A stretch of DNA of 59,701 nucleotides from a virus. Positions 8,399-14,307 of this stretch are shown here, one piece after another; the stretch's first letter is position 1; every line of letters starts with the position of its first letter. The stretch is from positions 1 through 59,701 of the IMG/VR virus record IMGVR_UViG_3300028592_000011, one strand, 5' to 3'. The notes under the pieces were generated by a model. That model had not been told where the DNA came from. It was given only the letters and a program-made list of their open reading frames with translations, and made no database searches. The translations under genes were made by a program, and so were the position numbers.

Positions 8399-9272
8399 CG
8401 AGCGCCACGTTTGGTTTGAGCCGATCATCAAGTCGGCCAAGGCGCGAGGATACGACGCTCGCCGAATCTTTCGCGGCGAGGAAGTGAACACAGAGGGCGT
8501 CGGGTTCATTCGATGCCACGCTGAACCTCAGGCGCTGCAGAAAAACCAGCGCGACTACGACCTGATGGCCGCTCGCCTGACGATGGTTCAGGACGAGACG
8601 CAGGTCAGGCTGTACGAAGACAAGAGCGGGCAATCCGCGCGCTGGTCCGAATGGATGCCGCCGACATGGCGATTCACCGATCGCGACGAGGCGCTGCAGT
8701 TCTGCGAGCGGGACGCACCGTATCCGCTGGTCAGCAAGGCGGATGTCGGGGCGAGCTCGGTCAACGTTCGCATCCTGAAGGACAAGCACGAGGCGATTGC
8801 GCACGTCGCATCGTTATTCGCTGCGGGCGTTCCGGTGCATCACTGCGCCGGCAATGCGAAGTCGGTTCAGAAGGGCTACGCACTGCTCCAGCAGTTCATC
8901 CCGCACACGGTCACGTGGCGCGTGAATGCGGTCGGCACGAAGCGTGCGGCCTTCATGCGCTACTGCTACCCCGATAGACCGGTGGCGCAGACGGGGAACG
9001 TTGAGCCAGTCATGACCGTGACCTCGCAGGTCGAATCGCTGCTGGAGTTTTCCAACAGGTTCCTGGAAGCGGCGGACACCAGGTGGTGCGCCATCGACGT
9101 GCTTCAGAACGGCGATCAGTGGCGATTGCTGGAAACAAGTCTTGCATTTCCATGGCCGTCGCCGGGCCGGTGCAACGACGCGCCGTTTTTCGGCACGAAG
9201 CGGCGCTGGATAGACATATTCGACGTGATGCTTGACGAGATCGAGGCTGGAACGTGGCAGAAGAAGCAATAG
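8379..9272 (+). CDS. ATP-grasp ligase-like protein
   Basis: 297 aa, GTG start overlapping copy A by 20 nt. The N-terminal third looks like a preATP-grasp domain. Then come PLVSKADVGASSVNVRIL (nucleotide Lys and Gly-rich loop, about residue 116), LLQQFIPHTVTWRVNAVG (about 169) and the metal-binding end WCAIDVLQNGDQWRLLETS (about 237). These match RimK-like ATP-grasp enzymes that join a carboxylate to an amine or thiol through an acyl phosphate. The substrate is unknown. It overlaps the next gene. Confidence 0.72.
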   Translation: MKFYVLDERHVWFEPIIKSAKARGYDARRIFRGEEVNTEGVGFIRCHAEPQALQKNQRDYDLMAARLTMVQDETQVRLYEDKSGQSARWSEWMPPTWRFTDRDEALQFCERDAPYPLVSKADVGASSVNVRILKDKHEAIAHVASLFAAGVPVHHCAGNAKSVQKGYALLQQFIPHTVTWRVNAVGTKRAAFMRYCYPDRPVAQTGNVEPVMTVTSQVESLLEFSNRFLEAADTRWCAIDVLQNGDQWRLLETSLAFPWPSPGRCNDAPFFGTKRRWIDIFDVMLDEIEAGTWQKKQ

Positions 9273-9571
9273 CGATAGCAACCCAGATCGCCGCACGCCG
9301 GCCGCTGTGGCGTCGATGCCTGTCGCGCGTGTTCGTCCTGTACATCGTTCTCAACATGGCGCTGTGCGCCGTCGTGTTCCTGCCGTGGGCGTTACCGCGA
9401 GAAACCATTTCCGGGCTGCTGGGCCGGTGGATCTCGACAGAGCAGGGATGGAAGCGCGTCGCTGGCCTGCTGCTGGGTGGGATTGCTGACCGTATCTATT
9501 GGTGGGAGCCCGATCACTGCGTCGAAGTCTACAAATGCGAGCATCGCGCGCGCGAGGTGCTGTACCCCTGA
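9254..9571 (+). CDS. Small single-pass membrane protein in the cassette
   Basis: 105 aa, GTG start inside the ATP-grasp 3' end. A basic N-terminus (AARRPLWRRCLSR) is followed by one strong membrane segment, VFVLYIVLNMALCAVVFLPW (about residues 27-46), then a Trp-rich cytoplasmic or periplasmic tail with CVEVYKCEHRAREVLYP. By the positive-inside rule the N-terminus is cytoplasmic. It may anchor the cassette enzymes at the inner membrane; this is inference. Confidence 0.68.
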   Translation: MAEEAIAIATQIAARRPLWRRCLSRVFVLYIVLNMALCAVVFLPWALPRETISGLLGRWISTEQGWKRVAGLLLGGIADRIYWWEPDHCVEVYKCEHRAREVLYP

Positions 9572-10260
9572 TGGATACCAGCAACCTCCGGCGCGCGGTG
9601 CCGGACTACGATACCGTCTCACTCAAGCGCTCGTGGATGCGGGCAGCGTTACCCGTCTTCGAGCAGCTAGGAGAACTGTCTGTCTTTCGTGCGATGTCCA
9701 TTGGCACGCGTCAGATTCTGTATCAGGCAATTCGAGCGATGGGCGCGACCAGCGTGCTGGACATCGGCACGTACACAGGGACCAGCGCTCTCAACTTCGC
9801 CCTGGCGACGGGCCGCGAAGGAAGCGTCGTGACGGTGGACATCGTCGACGCCAACGCGCCCGACGGATTCTGGGCCGTGGACAAGCGCCCGCGTTCGCCG
9901 CGTCAGCTCATGAAGGCAGCCGGGGTCGCGGAGCGCGTCGAGTTCGTGACGATGGATGCGAACGCCTACCTTCGCGAGACCGATCGCACGTTCGATTTTA
10001 TCTGCATCGACGCAGCGAAGACTGAGCAGGATACGTACGAGCAAATGGGGCTTGCACTGGCACGGCTACGACCTGACGGCCTGATCTTCATGGACGACGT
10101 ATTCGCCGATGGCGAGCCAATGCCGTCCGGTTACTTCGAGCCCGCACATTGGAACGTGCTTTGCCGCCTCGTGGATGAGGGTGTGGAGATCCATCCGATC
10201 CCAATCACAGAGACACTTCATGGCGCCCGGATTGCTTGTGCGTGGGTGATCGGCGAGTGA
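9571..10260 (+). CDS. SAM-dependent O-methyltransferase
   Basis: 229 aa; ATG 9571 was chosen because it overlaps the previous stop (TGATG). Class I Rossmann methyltransferase: motif I VLDIGTYTGTSALNFA (about residue 64), acidic motif II VVTVDIVDANAP, DAN-YL post-motif, FDFICIDAAKTEQDTYEQM and LIFMDDVFADG. The ICIDAAK segment and divalent-metal-type Asp residues resemble the caffeoyl-CoA/catechol O-methyltransferase family. It probably methylates a hydroxyl of a sugar or small molecule made by the cassette. Confidence 0.8.
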   Translation: MDTSNLRRAVPDYDTVSLKRSWMRAALPVFEQLGELSVFRAMSIGTRQILYQAIRAMGATSVLDIGTYTGTSALNFALATGREGSVVTVDIVDANAPDGFWAVDKRPRSPRQLMKAAGVAERVEFVTMDANAYLRETDRTFDFICIDAAKTEQDTYEQMGLALARLRPDGLIFMDDVFADGEPMPSGYFEPAHWNVLCRLVDEGVEIHPIPITETLHGARIACAWVIGE

Positions 10261-10901
10261 GAGATCGGATCGTCGCCCATCGCGGAAATGCGATGGAGCA
10301 CCGGGAGAATTCTGTCGCCGCGATTCGCTCCGCCGTTGAACTTGGAGCGCGGTTCGTCGAATTCGACGTGCAGATGTCGAGCGACATGGTGCCTGTCCTG
10401 ATGCACGACGCTTGTTTGCTCCGAACTGTGGGCAAGGACCGTGATTCCTTCGATACGAGCGCTCAGGGACTGAAGGCGCTGGGTGTCGAGCCCTTGTCCG
10501 AAGGCATTGCCGCGCTGGGAGATGCGACGGCGTTCGTTGAGATCAAGCGCGACAGCGTGACGAAATTCGGCGCTCGCGCGGTTGTTGATCGGGTGTGCCA
10601 GCACTGCCCGCCGGATCAATGCGTGATCATCTCGTTCGATTACGACGCGACGCTCCTGGCTCGAGCCAAGGGCTACCGCATCGGCTTCGTCCTGCCGGAC
10701 ATGGGCAAGAGGAGCCGGGCGAGCTGTGACGTGCACAAACCCGAGTACGTCTTCGTCGATCAGAAACACGTCACCGGCCCGGTGTGGCCAGGATTTCTGT
10801 GGGTGTCCTACGAGGTTGCAGATAGAGCGATGGCTGCGCGCCTGATTGGCTACGGCGTTGACCTGCTTGAGACCATGCGCGTCCGGCAGATGCTCCAATG
10901 A
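10257..10901 (+). CDS. Glycerophosphodiester phosphodiesterase (GDPD)
   Basis: 214 aa from GTG 10257, which overlaps the methyltransferase stop (GTGA). The GDPD active-site set is intact: IVAHRGNAMEHRENSV (catalytic His, Arg, Glu), FVEFDVQMSSD (metal Glu/Asp) and VLMHD (second His), then FVEIKRD and VIISFDYDATLL strands of the TIM barrel. No signal peptide, so it acts in the cytoplasm. It cleaves glycerol phosphodiesters; in this context it could release glycerol-3-phosphate or trim a phosphodiester-linked decoration. Confidence 0.85.
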   Translation: MRDRIVAHRGNAMEHRENSVAAIRSAVELGARFVEFDVQMSSDMVPVLMHDACLLRTVGKDRDSFDTSAQGLKALGVEPLSEGIAALGDATAFVEIKRDSVTKFGARAVVDRVCQHCPPDQCVIISFDYDATLLARAKGYRIGFVLPDMGKRSRASCDVHKPEYVFVDQKHVTGPVWPGFLWVSYEVADRAMAARLIGYGVDLLETMRVRQMLQ

Positions 10902-11617
10902 TCGCAGTCATAACGTTCAAGTGGTCGAAGCCAGGCTATCGAAGCACGTTCCTGCCGGTGCACGTCAACACGCTCCGACGGATGGTGGCCCGACATTACC
11001 CGCATCCGTTTCGATTCATCTGCGTGACTGACGATCCAGCGGGGCTGGATCCCGAGATCGAACATATCCCGCTATGGGATGACTACTCAGCGATCTCGAA
11101 TCCGTCCTGGCCGTCGGGCCCGAGCTGCTACCGCCGATTGAAAGTGCACTCGGATTGGTTCGCGGATCAGATTGGCCGCGGGACACGCATGGCTCTCATC
11201 GATCTTGATGTCGTGATCACGGATGACCTGACGCCGATCTTTCATCGAGAGGAACCGTTTCTGATGTGGGAGACCGGTAATCCATCCATCACGCACTGTG
11301 CATCGATGGTGATGGCGAGGGCGGGCGCTCACCCGGAGATATGGGACACGTTCGATTCCAAGACCTCGCCGCGCCTGGCAACACAGGACGGGCGGATGAA
11401 GGGCAGCGATCAAGCGTGGCTCTACTACGTGATGCGGAAACAGCTCGCCGGGTGGGGCACCAGACACGGCGTGTATTCGTATCGCGACCATTGCGTGAAG
11501 CAATATCAGAGCAAGCTGCCGAAGGGCGCGCGCATGGTCATATTCCACGGTCGGCCTGACCCTTGGTCCTATTCGGCGCTCCAGGCGTCTCCCTGGATTC
11601 ACGATCACTACTACTAG
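10898..11617 (+). CDS. GT-A fold glycosyltransferase
   Basis: 239 aa, ATGA overlap with GDPD. It starts with the strand IAVITFKWSKPGY, has FRFICVTDDP, a DxD-type metal motif in MALIDLDVVITDDLTPIF (about residue 106), GSDQAWLYYVM (about 165) and the family-typical end MVIFHGRPDPW (about 213). This matches a family of bacterial glycosyltransferases of unknown sugar specificity. Last enzyme of the cassette core; a 2-nt gap separates it from the tail-completion gene. Confidence 0.8.
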   Translation: MIAVITFKWSKPGYRSTFLPVHVNTLRRMVARHYPHPFRFICVTDDPAGLDPEIEHIPLWDDYSAISNPSWPSGPSCYRRLKVHSDWFADQIGRGTRMALIDLDVVITDDLTPIFHREEPFLMWETGNPSITHCASMVMARAGAHPEIWDTFDSKTSPRLATQDGRMKGSDQAWLYYVMRKQLAGWGTRHGVYSYRDHCVKQYQSKLPKGARMVIFHGRPDPWSYSALQASPWIHDHYY

Positions 11618-11619
11618 CG

Positions 11620-11988
11620 ATGACGCCCTCAGTATTCGCCATCGTCTCGGCATCCAGCGCGTGCCGGGCAGTGCTCGGCAGCCCGCCGAACATGCGCTTC
11701 TATCCGTTTGGCGAGGCGCCGCAAGGCAAGCCTCCGGTTTACGCCGTGTGGCAGATGCCGTTCAGCACGCCGGCTAACTATTTGGGACAGGTGCCCGACG
11801 CGGACAATGCCCGAGTGCAGATCGATGTTTATGGAACGGATCAGGCGGCCGTCACCACAGCCGGGCTTGCTATCCGGGATGCGATCCAGGAACACGCGAA
11901 CATGATCAACGCGGCTCAGCGTCCGCGCGATCCCACGACGCGCAACTACGGCTACATGCTCGACTTCGAGTTCGTCACGGACAGATGA
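11620..11988 (+). CDS. Tail completion/terminator protein, DUF3168-like
   Basis: 122 aa from ATG 11620, just after the glycosyltransferase stop. The pattern SVFAIVSASSACRAVLG, PPVYAVWQMP, NARVQIDVYGTDQAAVTTAGLAIRDAI and a final GYMLDFEFVTD is that of gpU/gp17-like proteins that cap the tail and join it to the head. It is a standard morphogenesis gene caught between two cassette genes. Confidence 0.8.
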   Translation: MTPSVFAIVSASSACRAVLGSPPNMRFYPFGEAPQGKPPVYAVWQMPFSTPANYLGQVPDADNARVQIDVYGTDQAAVTTAGLAIRDAIQEHANMINAAQRPRDPTTRNYGYMLDFEFVTDR

Positions 11989-12509
11989 CGACATGCGTCG
12001 TGCTTGCTACCGGCGAGAGCTTATCGCCGTGGCAAGTCGCGCACGTTCGAGCCGCACACGACGAAGGCCGCTGTAAGGCGGTCGCCGTGTCGGATGCTTA
12101 CCAGCTCGCGCCATGGGCGGATGCGATGGTGAGCAATGACATGCGGTGGTGGCGGCAGCACCCGGAGGCGGTGAAGTTCGCTGGCCGGAAGTTCTGCGGG
12201 GCTGATTACCGGGGCACCGAACGATTGCCACCCAACCCGACGTTTCCAGCCGGGACTAACAGTGGACTACAGGGCATGCGCGTGGCGGCAATGCTGGGAG
12301 CAACGCGGATCGTCCTGCTTGGGCTCGACATGAAGGGCACCCACTACTTCGGCAAGCATCCGTCGACGCTGAAGAACTCAACGCCCGCTGATTTCGAGCG
12401 GATGCTGATTCAGTTCCGCCGATGGAGATCGGACGCCGAAGTCATCAACTGCTCACCGGGTAGCGCGCTCACGTGCTTCAAGACCGCGAATCTCGCCGAC
12501 GTGTTGTGA
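11985..12509 (+). CDS. Rossmann-fold GT42/DUF115-like protein (copy B)
   Basis: 174 aa, ATGA overlap with the tail-completion gene. It is clearly paralogous to 7871-8398: VVLATGESLS, DAYQLAPWADAMVSND, GRKFCG, GTERL, TNSGLQGMRVAAMLGATRIV, LGLDMKGTHYFGKHP and NCSPGSALTCF align along the full length with roughly half the residues identical. The pair brackets the cassette. Both keep the same conserved residues, so both are probably active. Confidence 0.72.
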   Translation: MTTCVVLATGESLSPWQVAHVRAAHDEGRCKAVAVSDAYQLAPWADAMVSNDMRWWRQHPEAVKFAGRKFCGADYRGTERLPPNPTFPAGTNSGLQGMRVAAMLGATRIVLLGLDMKGTHYFGKHPSTLKNSTPADFERMLIQFRRWRSDAEVINCSPGSALTCFKTANLADVL

Positions 12510-12625
12510 CACCGTGCAAGCCGTGTTCGGCCGCACGTCGGTTCCTGCCTCAGAAACTGCGTGATCGATTGGAGCAGTTGGAACAGCGATGGCGGAAGAA
12601 GTTGAAGGACTCGGCGAACTCCTGA
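12506..12625 (+). CDS. Small CxxC basic protein (39 aa)
   Basis: GTG start overlapping the previous TGA (GTGA); product MTPCKPCSAARRFLPQ... ending LKDSANS. A CKPC motif plus a basic helix is common in tiny phage proteins. It overlaps the gp10-like start by 37 nt in another frame, so it may also simply bring ribosomes to that gene. Function unknown. Confidence 0.45.
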   Translation: MTPCKPCSAARRFLPQKLRDRLEQLEQRWRKKLKDSANS

Positions 12626-13071
12626 GGACGCTTCAGGCGCTGCCGAAAGAGATCGTGAGCGTCAAGGGTGGACCGGTGCGCACTGGCCTGAGAGCGGCCG
12701 GGAAGGTCTGGCAGCGCGCGGCGCAAGCAAACATCGATCGCATCGTCGCCGCGCCGAACAAGGACGGCCGACCCAGCGTGTCGAGCGGCACGCTCAAGAA
12801 CGCCGTGATCGTGAGTCGTGACCCCAATCCGCAAAGGTCAGGTGCGAATGAGCGCGTGCTGGTGAGGCTCCGAAAGAAGGGGCGCGCGCCAAATGGACAA
12901 TCGGTTCATGCGTACGGCGGCATGCTCGAGTTCGGCAATGAGCAAGTACCGGCCAAGTCTTGGCTACGTCCTGTCGTGCCCGAGAAGTCGTCCGAGGCGC
13001 TGAGCGTCTTTATCACCGAGACACGCAAGGCGATTGATCGCGCCGTGAAGCGAGCGCGTCGGAAAGGTTGA
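12589..13071 (+). CDS. HK97 gp10-like tail component
   Basis: 160 aa. Basic protein with the HK97-gp10_like layout: GLGELLRTLQALPKEI, helix LRAAGKVWQRAAQANI, GTLKNAVIVSRD, YGGMLEFGNEQVPAKSWLRP, and a basic C-terminal helix. The EFG...PAxxWLRP signature is diagnostic. It takes part in head-tail joining. It is followed by two terminators that end this transcription segment. Confidence 0.87.
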   Translation: MAEEVEGLGELLRTLQALPKEIVSVKGGPVRTGLRAAGKVWQRAAQANIDRIVAAPNKDGRPSVSSGTLKNAVIVSRDPNPQRSGANERVLVRLRKKGRAPNGQSVHAYGGMLEFGNEQVPAKSWLRPVVPEKSSEALSVFITETRKAIDRAVKRARRKG

Positions 13072-13088
13072 TTTAAACCAGTGTTTGG

Positions 13089-13112
13089 AAGCCCGCCTTG
13101 AGCGGGCTTTTT
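13089..13112 (+). terminator. Rho-independent terminator 1 before the tail tube gene
   Basis: AAGCCCGC / GCGGGCTT stem, 5-nt loop, then five T. The first of two tandem terminators in an 85-nt gap. Confidence 0.85.
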
Positions 13113-13115
13113 ATG

Positions 13116-13136
13116 CCCGCCACGTGCGGGTTTTTT
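13116..13136 (+). terminator. Rho-independent terminator 2 before the tail tube gene
   Basis: CCCGC-CACGT-GCGGG followed by six T. It runs straight into the ribosome-binding segment TTTCTGGAGAAC of the tail tube gene, copying the arrangement at 2387-2428. Confidence 0.8.
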
Positions 13137-13156
13137 CATTTCTGGAGAACTGAAAC

Positions 13157-13639
13157 GTGGCGAAGCGAACACAGGGCACGATGCTCTATCTCATCGTGCC
13201 GGCAGAAGACGCGGAGCCCGCGGAGTTGCTGCGGGTTGGGTGTGTGACGAATCTGACAGGTATCAGCGCGACACGCGATCAGATCGAAACGACGTGCCTG
13301 GAATCGCCGGCGCGCACGTATGAAGCCGGCATGCCGACCCCTGGCACGGCCACCTTCACGATCAACTTCGAACCGGAGGATGCGTCGCATCTGGCGGTTC
13401 ACTCGCTGTTCCGATCCGGCAACAAAGTGGACTGGGCAATCGGTTGGTCGGATGGCACTGCTGATCCGGCGCTCGACACCGATGACACGTTCGACATCCC
13501 AGACACGCGCACGTGGATCTTGTTCAACGGCTTCGTGAACGACGTGCCGTTCGATTTTGCCCTCAACACGGTGGTGACATCGAACATCGGCATCCAGCTG
13601 TCCGACTTCCCTGAGATCTTCCCGCGGACGGCGAGCTAA
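13157..13639 (+). CDS. Major tail tube protein
   Basis: 160 aa, GTG start with a strong Shine-Dalgarno (CTGGAGAACTGAAAC). It polymerises into the tail tube. The beta-rich pattern is typical of lambda gpV/TTP-like proteins: LYLIVPAEDAEP, RVGCVTNLTGISATRDQIETTC, GTATFTINFEPED, DWAIGWSDGTADP, FNGFVNDVPFDFALNTVVTS. It is set apart by tandem terminators, consistent with separate high-level expression. Confidence 0.87.
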   Translation: MAKRTQGTMLYLIVPAEDAEPAELLRVGCVTNLTGISATRDQIETTCLESPARTYEAGMPTPGTATFTINFEPEDASHLAVHSLFRSGNKVDWAIGWSDGTADPALDTDDTFDIPDTRTWILFNGFVNDVPFDFALNTVVTSNIGIQLSDFPEIFPRTAS

Positions 13640-13642
13640 CCC

Positions 13643-14005
13643 ATGGACTTCGATACCGAACGTCACGCCGTAGTCGTGAAGCACAAGGACAAGGAAGTCA
13701 CTTACTACATCCGCGAACTCGGCTACTACGAGTTCCAGGAACTGAATCAGGAAGCGGCGCGCACCTATCCCGACACGAAGGATAGTGAGCGTCGCGGCCT
13801 GAAGGTCCTGCACGACACGGCCGTGGCTGCCATCGAAGACAAGGAAGGCAATCCCGCGTTCACGCATGCGACTTGGAAGCGGCTACCGAAAGAGCCCGCG
13901 ACCGAACTCACGAACGCCGTCATGAAAGCGCAGGGCATTGATCTTGAGAAGGCCCGAGAAGAGGCCGACAGCGACGCGTCGGAGGACACCGAGGGAAACG
14001 CGTAA
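13643..14005 (+). CDS. Tail assembly chaperone, short form (gpG-like)
   Basis: 120 aa. Helical acidic protein (YYIRELGYYEFQELNQEAA, LKVLHDTAVAAIEDKEG) that binds the tape measure during tail assembly. The last codons carry the slippery heptamer G-GGA-AAC six bases before the TAA, so most ribosomes stop here while a fraction shift to make the long form. Confidence 0.85.
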   Translation: MDFDTERHAVVVKHKDKEVTYYIRELGYYEFQELNQEAARTYPDTKDSERRGLKVLHDTAVAAIEDKEGNPAFTHATWKRLPKEPATELTNAVMKAQGIDLEKAREEADSDASEDTEGNA

Positions 14006-14307
14006 CGGTCGACGATCTCTGGCACGAGATCGCGTGCGCGATTGGACGACCGGTACGCGAATGCAAACGGACGATGAGCCACAAGGAATGGATGGATTGG
14101 CTCGAATACTTCAACCGCAACGGACGACTCGATCCGATCCGCATGTACGACCGTGGCTCGGCACAACTGTGTTCGATTGTGGCTAACGCATTGGGAGGCA
14201 GCGGAACGATGGAAGATTTCCTGCCTTACCGACCGAAGCCGAAGCTCGACAACCTGGACGATTTCGTCAAAGCCTTTGGCATGGTGAAGCATGGCCGGAC
14301 TCGGTAG
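13643..14307 (+). CDS. Tail assembly chaperone, -1 frameshift long form (gpGT-like)
   Basis: Predicted 221 aa: 119 codons of the short form, a -1 slip at 13993-13999, then 102 codons of the -1 frame (VTVDDLWHEIACAIGRP, MSHKEWMDWLEYFNRNG, LDNLDDFVKAFGM). The -1 frame has no good start of its own near its beginning, but its protein-like content continues upstream of the ATG at 14074 back to the slip site. This is the lambda G/GT arrangement. The end overlaps the tape measure gene. Confidence 0.85.
13993..13999 (+). other. Programmed -1 ribosomal frameshift site
   Basis: GGGAAAC read as G-GGA-AAC in the short-form frame, an X-XXY-YYZ heptamer one base different from lambda's GGGAAAG. The zero-frame stop TAA begins 4 nt after it. 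Re-pairing as GGG-AAA continues in the -1 frame. Confidence 0.85.
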
